Translations under genes and position numbers: made by a program
NCBI RefSeq assembly: GCF_003112555.1
Contig: NZ_BEWB01000002.1
Span: 434,001-498,000, forward strand
Length of the DNA: 64,000 bases
DNA from: Streptomyces coelicoflavus
GTDB lineage: Bacteria; Actinomycetota; Actinomycetes; Streptomycetales; Streptomycetaceae
Direction of reading: 5' to 3'
The notes under the pieces: generated by a model
Told to the model about the DNA's origin: nothing
Database searches by the model: none
Seen by the model: only the letters and a program-made list of their open reading frames with translations
Part shown: in pieces, positions 38,301 through 46,220 of the stretch
How the letters are laid out: each line of letters opens with the position of its first letter
How positions within the stretch are numbered: position 1 is the first letter of the stretch

Positions 38301-38582
38301 ATCGGCCCGGTCGTCGGCGTCCGCACCTGGGGCGGCGTCATCGGCATCGACAGCCGCTACCGGCTGGTCGACGGCACGCTGATCACGCAGCCGAAGTACG
38401 CGTTCTGGCTGGAGGGCTACGGCTGGGGCGTGGAGAACCACGGCGTCGATCCGGACGTCGAGGTGCCGCAGCGCCCCCAGGACCACGCGGCGGGCCGCGA
38501 CCCCCAGCTGGACGAGGCGATCACGCTGGCGCTGGCCGCACTGGAGGAGACTCCGGCGAAGACACCGCCGAGCCTGCCCTAG
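35385..38582 (+). CDS. Tricorn protease homologue
   Basis: This 1065-residue serine protease degrades peptides released by other proteases. The first 650 residues form two beta-propellers with repeated WSPDG-like blades. The C1 domain follows with LGTSHAYV (catalytic His near 742), then a PDZ domain (about 765-860). The C2 domain has NEFSGSDGDIV (nucleophile Ser near 960) and GVENHGVDPDVEV (the Glu of the charge relay). TAGGGT ends six bases before GTG 35385; ATG 35379 overlaps that hexamer. No signal peptide, so it is cytoplasmic. Confidence 0.93.
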   Translation: MTQPAAPAYLRFPHPHGELVAFTAEDDVWLAPLDGGRAWRVSADNVPVNHPRVSPDGTTVAWTSTRDGAPEVHVAPVEGGPAKRLTHWGSIRTQVRGWTADGRVLALSTYGQASLRRSWARAVPLDGGPATTLPYGPVGDVAQGPHTVLLSAPMGREAAWWKRYRGGTAGKLWIDREDDGEFVRLHDGLDGNIEYPFWVGDRIAFLSDHEGTGALYSSLADGSDLRRHTPLDGFYARHAATDGTRVVYACAGELWTLDDLDGAEPRRLDIRLGGARVDLQSYPVNAARWFGSASPDHTGRGSAVAVRGGVHWVTHRSGPARALAVTPGVRTRLPRTFRADGEEWVVWVTDAEGDDALEFAPATGLAPGATARRLAAGQLGRVLHLAVAPDGSRVAVASHDGRVLLVERESGEVREVDRSEDGDASGLVFSPDSSWLAWSHPGPEPLRQLKLANTTDLSVSEATPLRFKDYSPAFTLDGKHLAFLSTRSFDPVYDEHVFDLAFVEGARPYLITLAATTPSPFGPQRHGRPFETPDREETPDSEGTPTTRIDIEGLADRIVPFPVEAARYSRLRAAKDGVLWLRHPLTGVLGASRANPEDPDPNTELERYDLAQQRVEHLCGDADHFEVSGDGKRVLLWTDGRLKVVPSDRRASGDEDSDTNISVDLGRVRQTVEPAAEWRQMFDETGRIMRDHYWRADMNGVDWDGVLDRYRPVLDRVATHDDLVDLLWEVHGELGTSHAYVTPRGGHGSGARQGLLGADLSRHEDGAWRIDRVLPSETSDPDARSPLAAPGVAVRAGDAIVAVAGQAVDPVTGPGPLLVGTAGKPVELTVSPSGGGEVRHAVVVPLADEEPLRYHAWVADRRAYVHEKSGGRLGYLHVPDMQAPGWAQIHRDLRVEVAREGLVVDVRENRGGHTSQLVVEKLARRIVGWDLPRGMRPTSYPQDAPRGPVVAVANEFSGSDGDIVNAAIKALGIGPVVGVRTWGGVIGIDSRYRLVDGTLITQPKYAFWLEGYGWGVENHGVDPDVEVPQRPQDHAAGRDPQLDEAITLALAALEETPAKTPPSLP

Positions 38583-38600
38583 CCGTACCGGCTCGCGGCG

Positions 38601-39500
38601 TCAGGTGCGGCGGGCGGCCCAGACGCTGCGTTCCGTGCGTACGGCGAGATCCTCGCGGCGCAGCAGGCTGTCCGGGCCGTCCGGGTCCAGGAGCTCGTCG
38701 AGCGCGGCGAGGTCCTCGGCGTCGAGGGCGGGGGCGGCCACGTCGCGGATGCGCCGCAGGCTGCCGTGCGCGTAGCGGCCGACCGCCTCGCTGCGCGCGC
38801 CCTCGATGTCGACGGTGACGGTGCGCTCGTCCTCGACGGTGAAACCGGCGGCCGTCAGCATCGGCCCCCAGTCGGCGCCGCGGTGCGGAACGTGCTCGGC
38901 GTGGAAGCCTTCCGTCGCGGCATGGGCGCGCTCCTCGAGGCCGGGCCGGCCCTCGGGAGCGTCGGCGGGCAGGAAACGGGGGAAGCCCGCGAGCTCGACG
39001 ACGGCGAACAGGCCCCCGGGTGCAAGCAGTTCGCGGACGCGTCCGAGGGTGCGGCCGGGGTCGGACATGTGGTGCATCGATGCCGACGCCCACACCAGGT
39101 CCGGCCTGCCGAGGTCGGGCCAGTGGTCGCTGTCGAGGTCGGCCTGCACGGTCCGTACGCGCCCCTCGGCGCCGCGGGCGCACGCCTTCTCGCGCAGCAG
39201 TTGGAGGTGCCCGGCCGAGGTGTCGACGGCGGTGACGTGCGCGTCGGGGAAGCGGTCGAGAAGCGCGAAGGTGCCCGCGCCGGTGCCGCAGCCCAGATCC
39301 ACGATCCGGCGGGGCCCGCTCCTGAGCGGCAGCCAGGCGGTGATCGACGCGATGTGCTCGGAGAGCACCTCGGCGTCCAGATCGAGGATCTCCGCCTGGC
39401 CGGTGTCATCGTGCTCGTGCCCCTCGGGGCTGCTGTGGCCGTGCCCGGGGTGGTGGACTGCCTCGGCGTGGTGGGGGGTGTGCTGGTGCGCTCGGGTCAT
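38601..39500 (-). CDS. SAM-dependent methyltransferase with His-rich N-terminus
   Basis: This is a 299-residue class I methyltransferase. Motif I is IVDLGCGTGAGTF (near residue 66), the acidic post-I residue is in VTAVDTS, and ASMHHMSDP and LLAPGGLFAVVEL follow. The first 32 residues contain ten histidines (HQHTPHH, HHPGHGH, HEHD), a plausible metal-binding tail. The substrate is unknown. TACGGT ends six bases before ATG 39500. It lies downstream of the XRE-cupin regulator on the same strand, with a 90-base gap. Confidence 0.88.
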   Translation of the reverse strand: MTRAHQHTPHHAEAVHHPGHGHSSPEGHEHDDTGQAEILDLDAEVLSEHIASITAWLPLRSGPRRIVDLGCGTGAGTFALLDRFPDAHVTAVDTSAGHLQLLREKACARGAEGRVRTVQADLDSDHWPDLGRPDLVWASASMHHMSDPGRTLGRVRELLAPGGLFAVVELAGFPRFLPADAPEGRPGLEERAHAATEGFHAEHVPHRGADWGPMLTAAGFTVEDERTVTVDIEGARSEAVGRYAHGSLRRIRDVAAPALDAEDLAALDELLDPDGPDSLLRREDLAVRTERSVWAARRT

Positions 39501-39589
39501 GGCGACACCGTAGGCAGGTCATGCGCGGAACGCGTGGCCGCTTGCGTGGAAGGCAAGAAGGTCGCGTGCTGCGCTGCCCGGCACGCAAC

Positions 39590-40243
39590 TCACCGGCCGG
39601 ACCCGGGGCCCCGGTCGGCCGTGGGCCCCGAGGTGAAGGGGCTCCCCGTGCCCTCGCAGTCGGCTTCGGTGCCGTCGGCGCCGGCGCCCTTCTGGTGGCC
39701 GCGGCGGGCGTCGCGGTCGAAGATCCCCAGGATCTCGCACGGTCCGCCCTCGGCGCCGATGGCGTGGGGCAGCATGGTGGGGAACTCCGCGGCCTGGTTG
39801 GTCTCGACGCGAAAGCGCCGGTGACCGAGCATGAGGACGGCGGTGCCGGACAGTACGACGAGCCATTCGCGGCCGGGGTGGGCGCGCATGCGGGCGGGAT
39901 TGTCGGGCGGCGGGTCGGTCATCCGCTGACGCATCACGCTCATGCCGGGGTCGCCCTTCACGGGCCAGCGCATCAGGCCGTGGGTGGCGTCGATCATCGG
40001 GCTGACGACGACGTCGTCGGCGGCGTTCTCCACGAGCTGGTCCAGCGTGGTGTCCAGGGCGCGGGCGAGGGTGACCAGCTGATCCAGGGCGAGGCGCCGC
40101 CGGCCGTTCTCGATGCGGCTCAGTGAGGACTGGCTGAGGTTGGCCCGGCCGGCCAGTTCCTCCAGCGACCAGCCCTGCGCCACCCGCAGCGCGCGGATCC
40201 GTTTGCGCACGAGGCTGTCCAGCTCACCATCTTCTTGCGTCAT
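39590..40243 (-). CDS. XRE-cupin transcriptional regulator
   Basis: This 217-residue protein has an N-terminal lambda-repressor-like helix-turn-helix (residues 10-70: GWSLEELAGRANLSQSSLSRIENGRRRLAL). A cupin domain (about 95-185) contains HPGREWLVVLSGTAVLMLG. The remainder is a Gly-rich tail. Such proteins sense small ligands and often repress an adjacent transporter. ATG 40243 is chosen because TACAAT, an excellent -10, ends seven bases before it. It is divergent from the MFS exporter at 40442. Confidence 0.87.
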   Translation of the reverse strand: MTQEDGELDSLVRKRIRALRVAQGWSLEELAGRANLSQSSLSRIENGRRRLALDQLVTLARALDTTLDQLVENAADDVVVSPMIDATHGLMRWPVKGDPGMSVMRQRMTDPPPDNPARMRAHPGREWLVVLSGTAVLMLGHRRFRVETNQAAEFPTMLPHAIGAEGGPCEILGIFDRDARRGHQKGAGADGTEADCEGTGSPFTSGPTADRGPGSGR

Positions 40244-40299
40244 GGGCAACATTGTATGCCAGCACCGCAAGGCGGGCTTAGCGTCGAAACAGATTCACG

Positions 40300-40391
40300 C
40301 ACCACCCCCTGCCGCACCACCCCCTGCCGCACCACCCCCCCTGCCGTACCCCCCCTGCCGCACCACCCCCATGCCGCACCACCCCCTGCCG
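40300..40391. repeat. Six-copy 15-bp tandem repeat in divergent regulator/exporter spacer
   Basis: CACCACCCCCTGCCG occurs exactly at 40300-40314, 40315-40329 and 40377-40391. Three variants with length changes in the C run (14, 16 and 17 bases) lie between. It sits in the 198-base spacer between the XRE-cupin gene and the MFS exporter, where promoters and operators must lie. Confidence 0.9.
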
Positions 40392-40441
40392 CACCGGCCC
40401 CCTACCGGCGCCGGTGCGGCATGCCCCGCCGGAAGGACACC

Positions 40442-42079
40442 ATGAGCACCCACCAGCCTCCCCGGACGCCGGACACGTCGGCCGGCACCGGCGGCACACC
40501 GGACGCGCGTCAGCTGCGTCTGATCCTGATCACCGTCTCGCTCGCCCTGATGGCGGTCATCGCCTCGGTGTCCGGGCTGAACGTCGCCCAGACCCACATG
40601 GCCGTCGAGTGGGGCGTCTCGCAGACCACCGTTCTGTGGATCATCAACATCTACACCCTCGCCCTGGCCGCGCTGCTGCTGCCGCTCGGCGCGATCGGTG
40701 ACCGACTGGGCCGCAGGCCCGTGCTGATCACCGGACTGGTCGTCTTCGGTGCCGCCGGCGTCGTGTCCGGTCTCGCACCGTCGGCCGGGGTGATGATCGG
40801 CGCCCGCGCGGCCGCCGGGATCAGCGCCGCGATGATCATGCCGATCACACTGGCCGTCATCACCTCCACCTTCCCCGAGGAGCGACGGGGCAGGGCCATC
40901 GGCGTATGGACCGGGGTCGCCGGAGGCGGCGGCATCCTGGGCATGTTCCTCTCCGCCCTGCTGGTCGACGTCGCCGACTGGCGCTGGCTGTTCGCGCTGC
41001 CCGTGGTCCTGGCCGCCGCCGCGCTGGCGATGACGCTGAAGTCGGTGCCCGACTCCCGCGAACGCTCCGCCCATTCCTTCGACACCGTCGGCGCACTGCT
41101 CTCCGTCGTCGCCGTGACCGGTCTCATCCTCGTCCTGCAAGAGGGACCCGAGCTCGGCTGGACCGACCCCCTCACCCTGAGCGGTCTGGCCGTCGGCGTG
41201 GTGGCCGCCGTCGCCTTCGTGGCCTGGGAGCTGCGCCGCCGCGACGCCTCACTGCTGGACGTCCGGCTCTTCCGCGAGCGCGGCCTGGCCGGCGGTTCGC
41301 TCACGCTGCTCGTCGTCTTCGGCGTCCAGGCGGGGATCGCCGTCGTCCTCTTCCCGTTCTTCCAGGCCGTACTCGGCTGGTCCGGGCTGCTGTCCACCGT
41401 GGCGATGATGCCCATGGCCGTCATGATGATGGCGGCCTCCGGCCTGGCCCCGAAGGCGGCCGCCAGGATCGGCGCCCGCCCGACCACGACCGCCGGCGTG
41501 GCCCTGGCCGCCCTCGGCCTGGTCCTGATGGCCCTGTTCGTGTCGGTCGACGGCGGCTACCCGTCCGTCCTGGCCGGCATGCTCGCCATGGGCATCGGCA
41601 TGGGACTGTCCATGACGCCCTCCACCGAGGCCATCACCAGCGCTCTGCCCCGGGCCGAGCAGGGCGTCGCCTCGGCACTCAACGACGTCACCCGCGAGCT
41701 GGGCACGGCCCTGGGCGTGGCGATACTCGGCGCGCTCGTGGCCAACGGCTACCGCAGTGCCGTCGACGACCGGCTCGACGGCATCCCCGCGGGCGCCGCG
41801 GCCGCCGCCCGCGAAGGCGTCGCCAACGCCGTCGAGGTCGCCCCCGGGACCGGCAGCCACGCCCAGGACCTCGTCCAGGCCGCACAGCAGTCGTTCGTCG
41901 ACGGCTGGCAGCACGCCATGTGGACCGGCGCGGCGGTGATGGGAGCCCTGCTCGTCCTCCTCGCCCTGCGCGGTCCGAAGGACGCCGCTCCCGCCGGAGC
42001 CGGAGAGGAGGCCGACCCGGAGGCCGATCCGGAGGCCGACCCGGAGGCCGGCTCCGCCGAGCGCGTCGCCGCCCGCTGA
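40442..42079 (+). CDS. MFS drug exporter, DHA2 (14-TMS) type
   Basis: This 545-residue transporter has about 14 hydrophobic helices. The signature NIYTLALAALLLPLGAIGDRLGRRPVL is the MFS motif A region (GDRLGRR near residue 88), and WRWLFALPVV is motif C-adjacent. A late helix pair and an acidic tail (EEADPEADPEADPEAG) end the protein. It is probably a proton-driven exporter of hydrophobic compounds. ATG 40442 follows GGAAGGA. Regulation by the divergent XRE-cupin protein is likely. Confidence 0.9.
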   Translation: MSTHQPPRTPDTSAGTGGTPDARQLRLILITVSLALMAVIASVSGLNVAQTHMAVEWGVSQTTVLWIINIYTLALAALLLPLGAIGDRLGRRPVLITGLVVFGAAGVVSGLAPSAGVMIGARAAAGISAAMIMPITLAVITSTFPEERRGRAIGVWTGVAGGGGILGMFLSALLVDVADWRWLFALPVVLAAAALAMTLKSVPDSRERSAHSFDTVGALLSVVAVTGLILVLQEGPELGWTDPLTLSGLAVGVVAAVAFVAWELRRRDASLLDVRLFRERGLAGGSLTLLVVFGVQAGIAVVLFPFFQAVLGWSGLLSTVAMMPMAVMMMAASGLAPKAAARIGARPTTTAGVALAALGLVLMALFVSVDGGYPSVLAGMLAMGIGMGLSMTPSTEAITSALPRAEQGVASALNDVTRELGTALGVAILGALVANGYRSAVDDRLDGIPAGAAAAAREGVANAVEVAPGTGSHAQDLVQAAQQSFVDGWQHAMWTGAAVMGALLVLLALRGPKDAAPAGAGEEADPEADPEADPEAGSAERVAAR

Positions 42080-42155
42080 CCCCGCGGGAACTCCGTGCGC
42101 GCGGAGCACGACGGATACGATGCCCCCAGAAGATCACCGGCGTGAGGAGCACCCC

Positions 42156-42509
42156 ATGGCAGGGGAACCCCAGGACGACTGCCTGTTCTGCAAGATCGTC
42201 GCAGGGCAGATTCCCGCGACGATCGTCCGCGAGACGGACACGACCGTCGCGTTCCGGGACATCAACCCCCAGGCCCCCACCCATGTCCTGGTGATCCCCA
42301 AGGCCCACCACAAGGACGCCGCCGCGCTCGCCGCCGACGCCCCGCAGCTCGCCGCCGACGTCCTGCGCGAGACCCAGGCCGTCGCCGACGCCGAGCAACT
42401 GGACAGCTACCGCACCGTCTTCAACACCGGCACCGGCGCCGGGCAGACCGTGTGGCACGCGCACGCCCACGTGCTCGGCGGCCGCGGCCTCGAATGGCCC
42501 CCCGGATAA
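42156..42509 (+). CDS. HIT family nucleotide hydrolase/transferase (HINT-like)
   Basis: This 117-residue protein has DCLFCKIVAGQIPA near the N-terminus and the histidine triad WHAHAHVLGG near residue 103; the central His is the nucleophile. HINT proteins hydrolyse AMP-lysine or aminoacyl-AMP adducts. ATG 42156 is fixed by GAGGAG six bases before it; ATG 42120 is earlier in frame but lacks a site. TACGAT at 42114-42121 is a likely -10. RNase Z follows at 37 bases. Confidence 0.93.
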   Translation: MAGEPQDDCLFCKIVAGQIPATIVRETDTTVAFRDINPQAPTHVLVIPKAHHKDAAALAADAPQLAADVLRETQAVADAEQLDSYRTVFNTGTGAGQTVWHAHAHVLGGRGLEWPPG

Positions 42510-42545
42510 CCGGACCCGAGACCAGACCAGACCGGATCACCCCCG

Positions 42546-43454
42546 ATGTCCGTACGCGAACTCGTCGTCCTCGGCACCGCCAGCCAGGTCCCGACCCGGC
42601 ACCGCAACCACAACGGCTACCTGCTCCGCTGGGACGGCGAGGGCATCCTGTTCGACCCCGGCGAGGGCACGCAGCGCCAGATGCTGCGCGCCGGGGTCGC
42701 CGCCCACGACCTGAACCGGATCTGCGTCACGCACTTCCACGGCGACCACAGCCTCGGTCTCGCGGGCGTGATCCAGCGCATCAACCTCGACCGGGTCCCG
42801 CACGAGATCACCGCCCACTACCCGCGCTCCGGGCAGCGGTTCTTCGAGCGCCTGCGGTACGCCACCGCCTACCGCGAGACCGTCGCCCTCACCGAGGCCC
42901 CCGTCGTCGCCGCGGACGGCCCCCTCGCCGTCACCCCCGCCTACACCCTGGACGCCCGCAAGCTGTCCCACCCCGTCGAGTCCTACGGGTACCGGCTCAC
43001 CGAGCCCGACGGCCGCCGCATGCTGCCCGACCGCCTCGCCGCGCACGGCATCAAGGGCCCCGACGTGGGCCGCATCCAGCGCGACGGCTCGCTGAACGGC
43101 GTCGCGCTCGACGAGGTCAGCGAGGTCCGCCGCGGCCAGCGGTTCGCGTTCGTCATGGACACCCGGCTGTGCGAGGGCGTGCACGCGCTCGCGGAGGGAT
43201 GCGACCTGCTCGTCATCGAGTCCACCTTCCTCGACGAGGACGAGGCCCTCGCCACCGACCACGGCCACCTCACCGCCGGACAGGCCGCCCGGGCCGCCCG
43301 GGACGCGGGCGTGCGGCACCTCGTCCTGACCCACTTCAGCCAGCGCTACTCCGACCCCGAGGAGTTCGAACGGCAGGCACGCGCGGCCGGCTACGCGGGC
43401 GAGCTGACCGTGGCCCGCGACCTCACCCGCGTACCGGTTCCGAAACGCCGGTAG
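42546..43454 (+). CDS. rnz: Ribonuclease Z
   Basis: This is a 302-residue MBL-fold endonuclease that matures tRNA 3' ends. It has [15 protein letters not shown] near residue 9, [12 protein letters not shown] near 61 (zinc ligands), VMDTRLCEG near 202 and LTHFSQRY near 262. The N-terminal GTASQVPT loop and flexible-arm region fit RNase Z rather than arylsulfatase relatives. A GACCAGACCAGACC triple repeat lies just before it. It has no clear Shine-Dalgarno and may depend on the HIT gene upstream. Confidence 0.92.
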   Translation: MSVRELVVLGTASQVPTRHRNHNGYLLRWDGEGILFDPGEGTQRQMLRAGVAAHDLNRICVTHFHGDHSLGLAGVIQRINLDRVPHEITAHYPRSGQRFFERLRYATAYRETVALTEAPVVAADGPLAVTPAYTLDARKLSHPVESYGYRLTEPDGRRMLPDRLAAHGIKGPDVGRIQRDGSLNGVALDEVSEVRRGQRFAFVMDTRLCEGVHALAEGCDLLVIESTFLDEDEALATDHGHLTAGQAARAARDAGVRHLVLTHFSQRYSDPEEFERQARAAGYAGELTVARDLTRVPVPKRR

Positions 43455-43474
43455 AACGGTCGTACGATGCTCTG

Positions 43475-44473
43475 ATGCCCCTGCCCAAAGCTGAACTGCA
43501 CCTCCACATCGAAGGCACCCTGGAACCCGAGCTGGCCTTCGCGCTGGCCGCCCGCAACGGCGTGTCCCTGCCCTACGCGGACGAGGACGCGCTGCGCGAG
43601 GCGTACCGCTTCGCGGACCTCCAGTCCTTCCTGAACCTGTACTACGAACTGATGGCCGTCCTGCGCACCGAGCGGGACTTCGAGGATCTCGCCAACGCCT
43701 ACCTCGCCCGCGCCGGGGCCCAGGGCGTCCGGCACGCCGAGATCTTCTTCGACCCGCAGGCCCACCTGGCCCGGGGCGTGGAGATGGGCACGGTCGTGGA
43801 GGGGCTGTGGCGGGCGCTCGGCAGCAGCCGCGAGAACCACGGCGTCTCCACCCGGCTGATCCTCTGCTTCCTGCGCGACGAGTCCGCCGAGTCGGCGATG
43901 GCGACGCTGGACGCCGCCAAGCCGTACCTCGACCGCATCACCGGTGTCGGCCTGGACTCCGCCGAGGTCGGGCATCCGCCGGTCAAGTTCCGCGAGGTGT
44001 ACGAGGCCGCCGCCGCCCTCGGCCTGCGCCGGGTCGCGCACGCGGGCGAGGAGGGGCCGCCCGAGTACGTCGTCGAGGCCCTCGACGTCCTCGGCGTCGA
44101 GCGGATCGACCACGGGCTGCGCTCGGTGGAGGACCCGGCGCTGGTCGAGCGGCTGGTGCGCGAGCGCGTCCCGCTCACCCTGTGCCCGCTGTCCAACGTG
44201 CGGCTGCGCACGGTCGACACCCTCGCCGACCACCCGCTGCCCGCGATGCTCGACGCGGGTCTCATGTGCACGGTGAACTCCGACGACCCGGCGTACTTCG
44301 GCGGCTACGCGGGCGACAACTTCGACGCCGTGCGCGAGGCCCTCGGCCTCACCGGGGAGCGGCTGCGGGAGCTGGCCCGCAACTCGTTCCTCGCCTCCTT
44401 CCTGGAGGACGACGAGGAGCTGCGGGCGCGGTACCTCGCGGACGTCGAGGCGTACGAGTTCCCGACGGTGTAG
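43475..44473 (+). CDS. Adenosine deaminase family protein
   Basis: This 332-residue TIM-barrel deaminase has AELHLHIEGTLEP (zinc HxH, residues 7-9), HAGEEGP near 189 (His ligand and catalytic Glu) and NSDDPAYFGG near 268. The adenosine/adenine/6-aminodeoxyfutalosine deaminase group shares these residues, so the true substrate may be adenosine or a menaquinone-pathway intermediate. TACGAT ends six bases before ATG 43475, inside the end of RNase Z, implying its own leaderless promoter. Confidence 0.87.
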   Translation: MPLPKAELHLHIEGTLEPELAFALAARNGVSLPYADEDALREAYRFADLQSFLNLYYELMAVLRTERDFEDLANAYLARAGAQGVRHAEIFFDPQAHLARGVEMGTVVEGLWRALGSSRENHGVSTRLILCFLRDESAESAMATLDAAKPYLDRITGVGLDSAEVGHPPVKFREVYEAAAALGLRRVAHAGEEGPPEYVVEALDVLGVERIDHGLRSVEDPALVERLVRERVPLTLCPLSNVRLRTVDTLADHPLPAMLDAGLMCTVNSDDPAYFGGYAGDNFDAVREALGLTGERLRELARNSFLASFLEDDEELRARYLADVEAYEFPTV

Positions 44474-44518
44474 GACGGGCTCGACGCAGCGACGTGGGCC
44501 CGGCACGACCCGTAGGGC

Positions 44519-45910
44519 TCAGCCCGTCCCGGACCCCGGTGTGGCCGCGGCCTGCCGGGGTCCCGCCGTGCCGTAGGCGCCCTGGACGGCCACCGCCGGG
44601 GCCTCCACGTCGATCTCCACGACCGGCTGCTCCACGGCGCCGACCTCCGGCACCGCACCGCTCGGCGTGCCCGTCGCGGCGGCGACCAGCGCGGCCGGGG
44701 TGCCACCGCGGCGGCGGATCGCGCCGGGCAGCAGCGGGCGCCCGCCGGTGTGCAGGGCGACGGCGGTCATCGGCGCGGCGAGCAGCAGTAGCCCGGCGCC
44801 GAGCACCAGGCCCATGACGGGGTAGCCGGCCTGCGCCGACAGCACACTGCCGGTCAGCGGACCGGCCGACGTGCCCAGCGAGGACGCCGAGCCGACGAGC
44901 ACCGCCCACCGGCCGCGCGGGTCGAGCGAGGCGGCGAGGCCGATCAAGTACGACAGGACGACCGGGTAGACGGTGTTCCAGGCGATCTCGCCGGTCGCGA
45001 AGGCCGCCGGAGTGGTCGCGGACGCGCTCACCGCGATGCAGCCCGCGATGAGCACCGTGCCGGCGCCGACGGGCATCGCCCGCCCGAGCCGCGGCCCGAG
45101 CGCGCCGGCCACGAGCACGCCCACCAGGCCCGCACCCAGCGCGACGGCGAAGACGGCCCCGAGAGCGGCGTCGCCCAGGCCGGCCTGCGTCAGCCCGATC
45201 CGGCCGCTGACGCCCCACAGGGAGTTCTGCGCCAGCGACCAGCACAGCACCGTGACGGCGAGGACCAGTCCCGAACGGCGGTGGGGGAGCGGGACGGTGG
45301 TGTCGTCGGGGCCGGTGCGGCCGTCGAGGCCGTCGGCGCCCTGCCCGGCCGGTGCGCAGGCCGGTGCGCCGGCCGTACCGCCCGGCAGGCGGCCGGTCAG
45401 CGGCCACACCGCCAGCGCGGTCAGGGCGATGGCGGCCAGCGGCAGCCCGTGCGCCCGGCCGAGGTGGGGCACCGTCAGGTACACCGCACCGGCCAGCGCG
45501 GACACGCTCAGCAGGCCCGCCGTGGAGGCCCGGTGGGGATCCCGTTCGGCGGCGATCCGGGCGGCGGCGACCGTCATCGCGGTCCCCGACCCGAAACCGC
45601 CCACGACCGCGCCGGCGACGACGGCCGGGACGGCGGTGGTGAGCGCGGCGGCGCCGTAGCCGAGGACGGCCAGTGCGAGCCCGAAACGGGCCGGTGTCCG
45701 GGCACCCAGGCGCTGGACCCGGGAGGCCAGCAGGAAGCCCGCGGTCGCCGAACTCAGCAGCAGCGCGCTGCCGACGGCGCCCGCCTGTGTGGTGGACAGC
45801 GGAAGGCTGGTGTCGAGTCTGCCGACGGTGGTGGGCAGCAGATACGGAGGCAGGTACCCGGCCGTGAAAAGGGCGACGAGGGGCCAGGGAATGGAGCGGG
45901 GGGCGAACAC
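44519..45910 (-). CDS. MFS transporter (12-TMS)
   Basis: This transporter has 463 residues from GTG 45910; a TTG at 46000 would add 30 residues of unlikely sequence. About 12 helices begin at IPWPLVALFTAGYLPPYLLP and include GSALLLSSATAGFLLASRVQRLG, the motif A region. A Pro/Gly-rich central loop of about 40 residues separates the halves. The acidic C-terminus is disordered. It is divergent from a glucarate-dehydratase-type gene with a perfect CRP-like site between. Together these suggest uptake of a sugar acid, which is an inference. Confidence 0.82.
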   Translation of the reverse strand: MFAPRSIPWPLVALFTAGYLPPYLLPTTVGRLDTSLPLSTTQAGAVGSALLLSSATAGFLLASRVQRLGARTPARFGLALAVLGYGAAALTTAVPAVVAGAVVGGFGSGTAMTVAAARIAAERDPHRASTAGLLSVSALAGAVYLTVPHLGRAHGLPLAAIALTALAVWPLTGRLPGGTAGAPACAPAGQGADGLDGRTGPDDTTVPLPHRRSGLVLAVTVLCWSLAQNSLWGVSGRIGLTQAGLGDAALGAVFAVALGAGLVGVLVAGALGPRLGRAMPVGAGTVLIAGCIAVSASATTPAAFATGEIAWNTVYPVVLSYLIGLAASLDPRGRWAVLVGSASSLGTSAGPLTGSVLSAQAGYPVMGLVLGAGLLLLAAPMTAVALHTGGRPLLPGAIRRRGGTPAALVAAATGTPSGAVPEVGAVEQPVVEIDVEAPAVAVQGAYGTAGPRQAAATPGSGTG

Positions 45911-46030
45911 GGGCGTTCCCGGGGCATGCGAAAGGGACGGTGTGAAGGGAGGGGGCGACGACCCGTCGACCGAGAGGGGCGCGCGGGCAATTTGTATCAA
46001 GCGCGGGGTGGCGCGAAACAGGCGACCCGG

Positions 46031-46046
46031 TGTGATCTAGGTCACA
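46031..46046. promoter_or_regulatory. Perfect CRP-like site TGTGA-N6-TCACA
   Basis: TGTGATCTAGGTCACA at 46031-46046 matches the canonical CRP/FNR-family half-sites exactly and is a full palindrome apart from the centre. It lies 121 bases from the MFS start (minus) and 175 bases from the glucarate-dehydratase-type start (plus). Streptomyces Crp binds this class of site. Confidence 0.75.
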
Positions 46047-46220
46047 TAGTTGTTTGCAGGTTTCAGGACTGGGTAGCAGCGCTCGCTTGCGTCGGCGGAC
46101 CGGGCCGGTCCCGGCCGCGACCGGCCCGCGGATTCCTGTTGCGCGCGGTCGACTCATTGACGCCGCGCATTCACTTACCTAGCCTTCATTCGCATACATG
46201 GACGAAGGAAAGGTGCCCCT

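Noticed and set aside
35253..38486. Long minus-strand frame opposite the tricorn protease
   Set aside because: Antisense shadow of a well-supported gene; low-complexity protein with no motif.
40300..40391. Possible CRISPR array
   Set aside because: Repeats are contiguous with no unique spacers, and no cas gene is nearby. They are tandem repeats.
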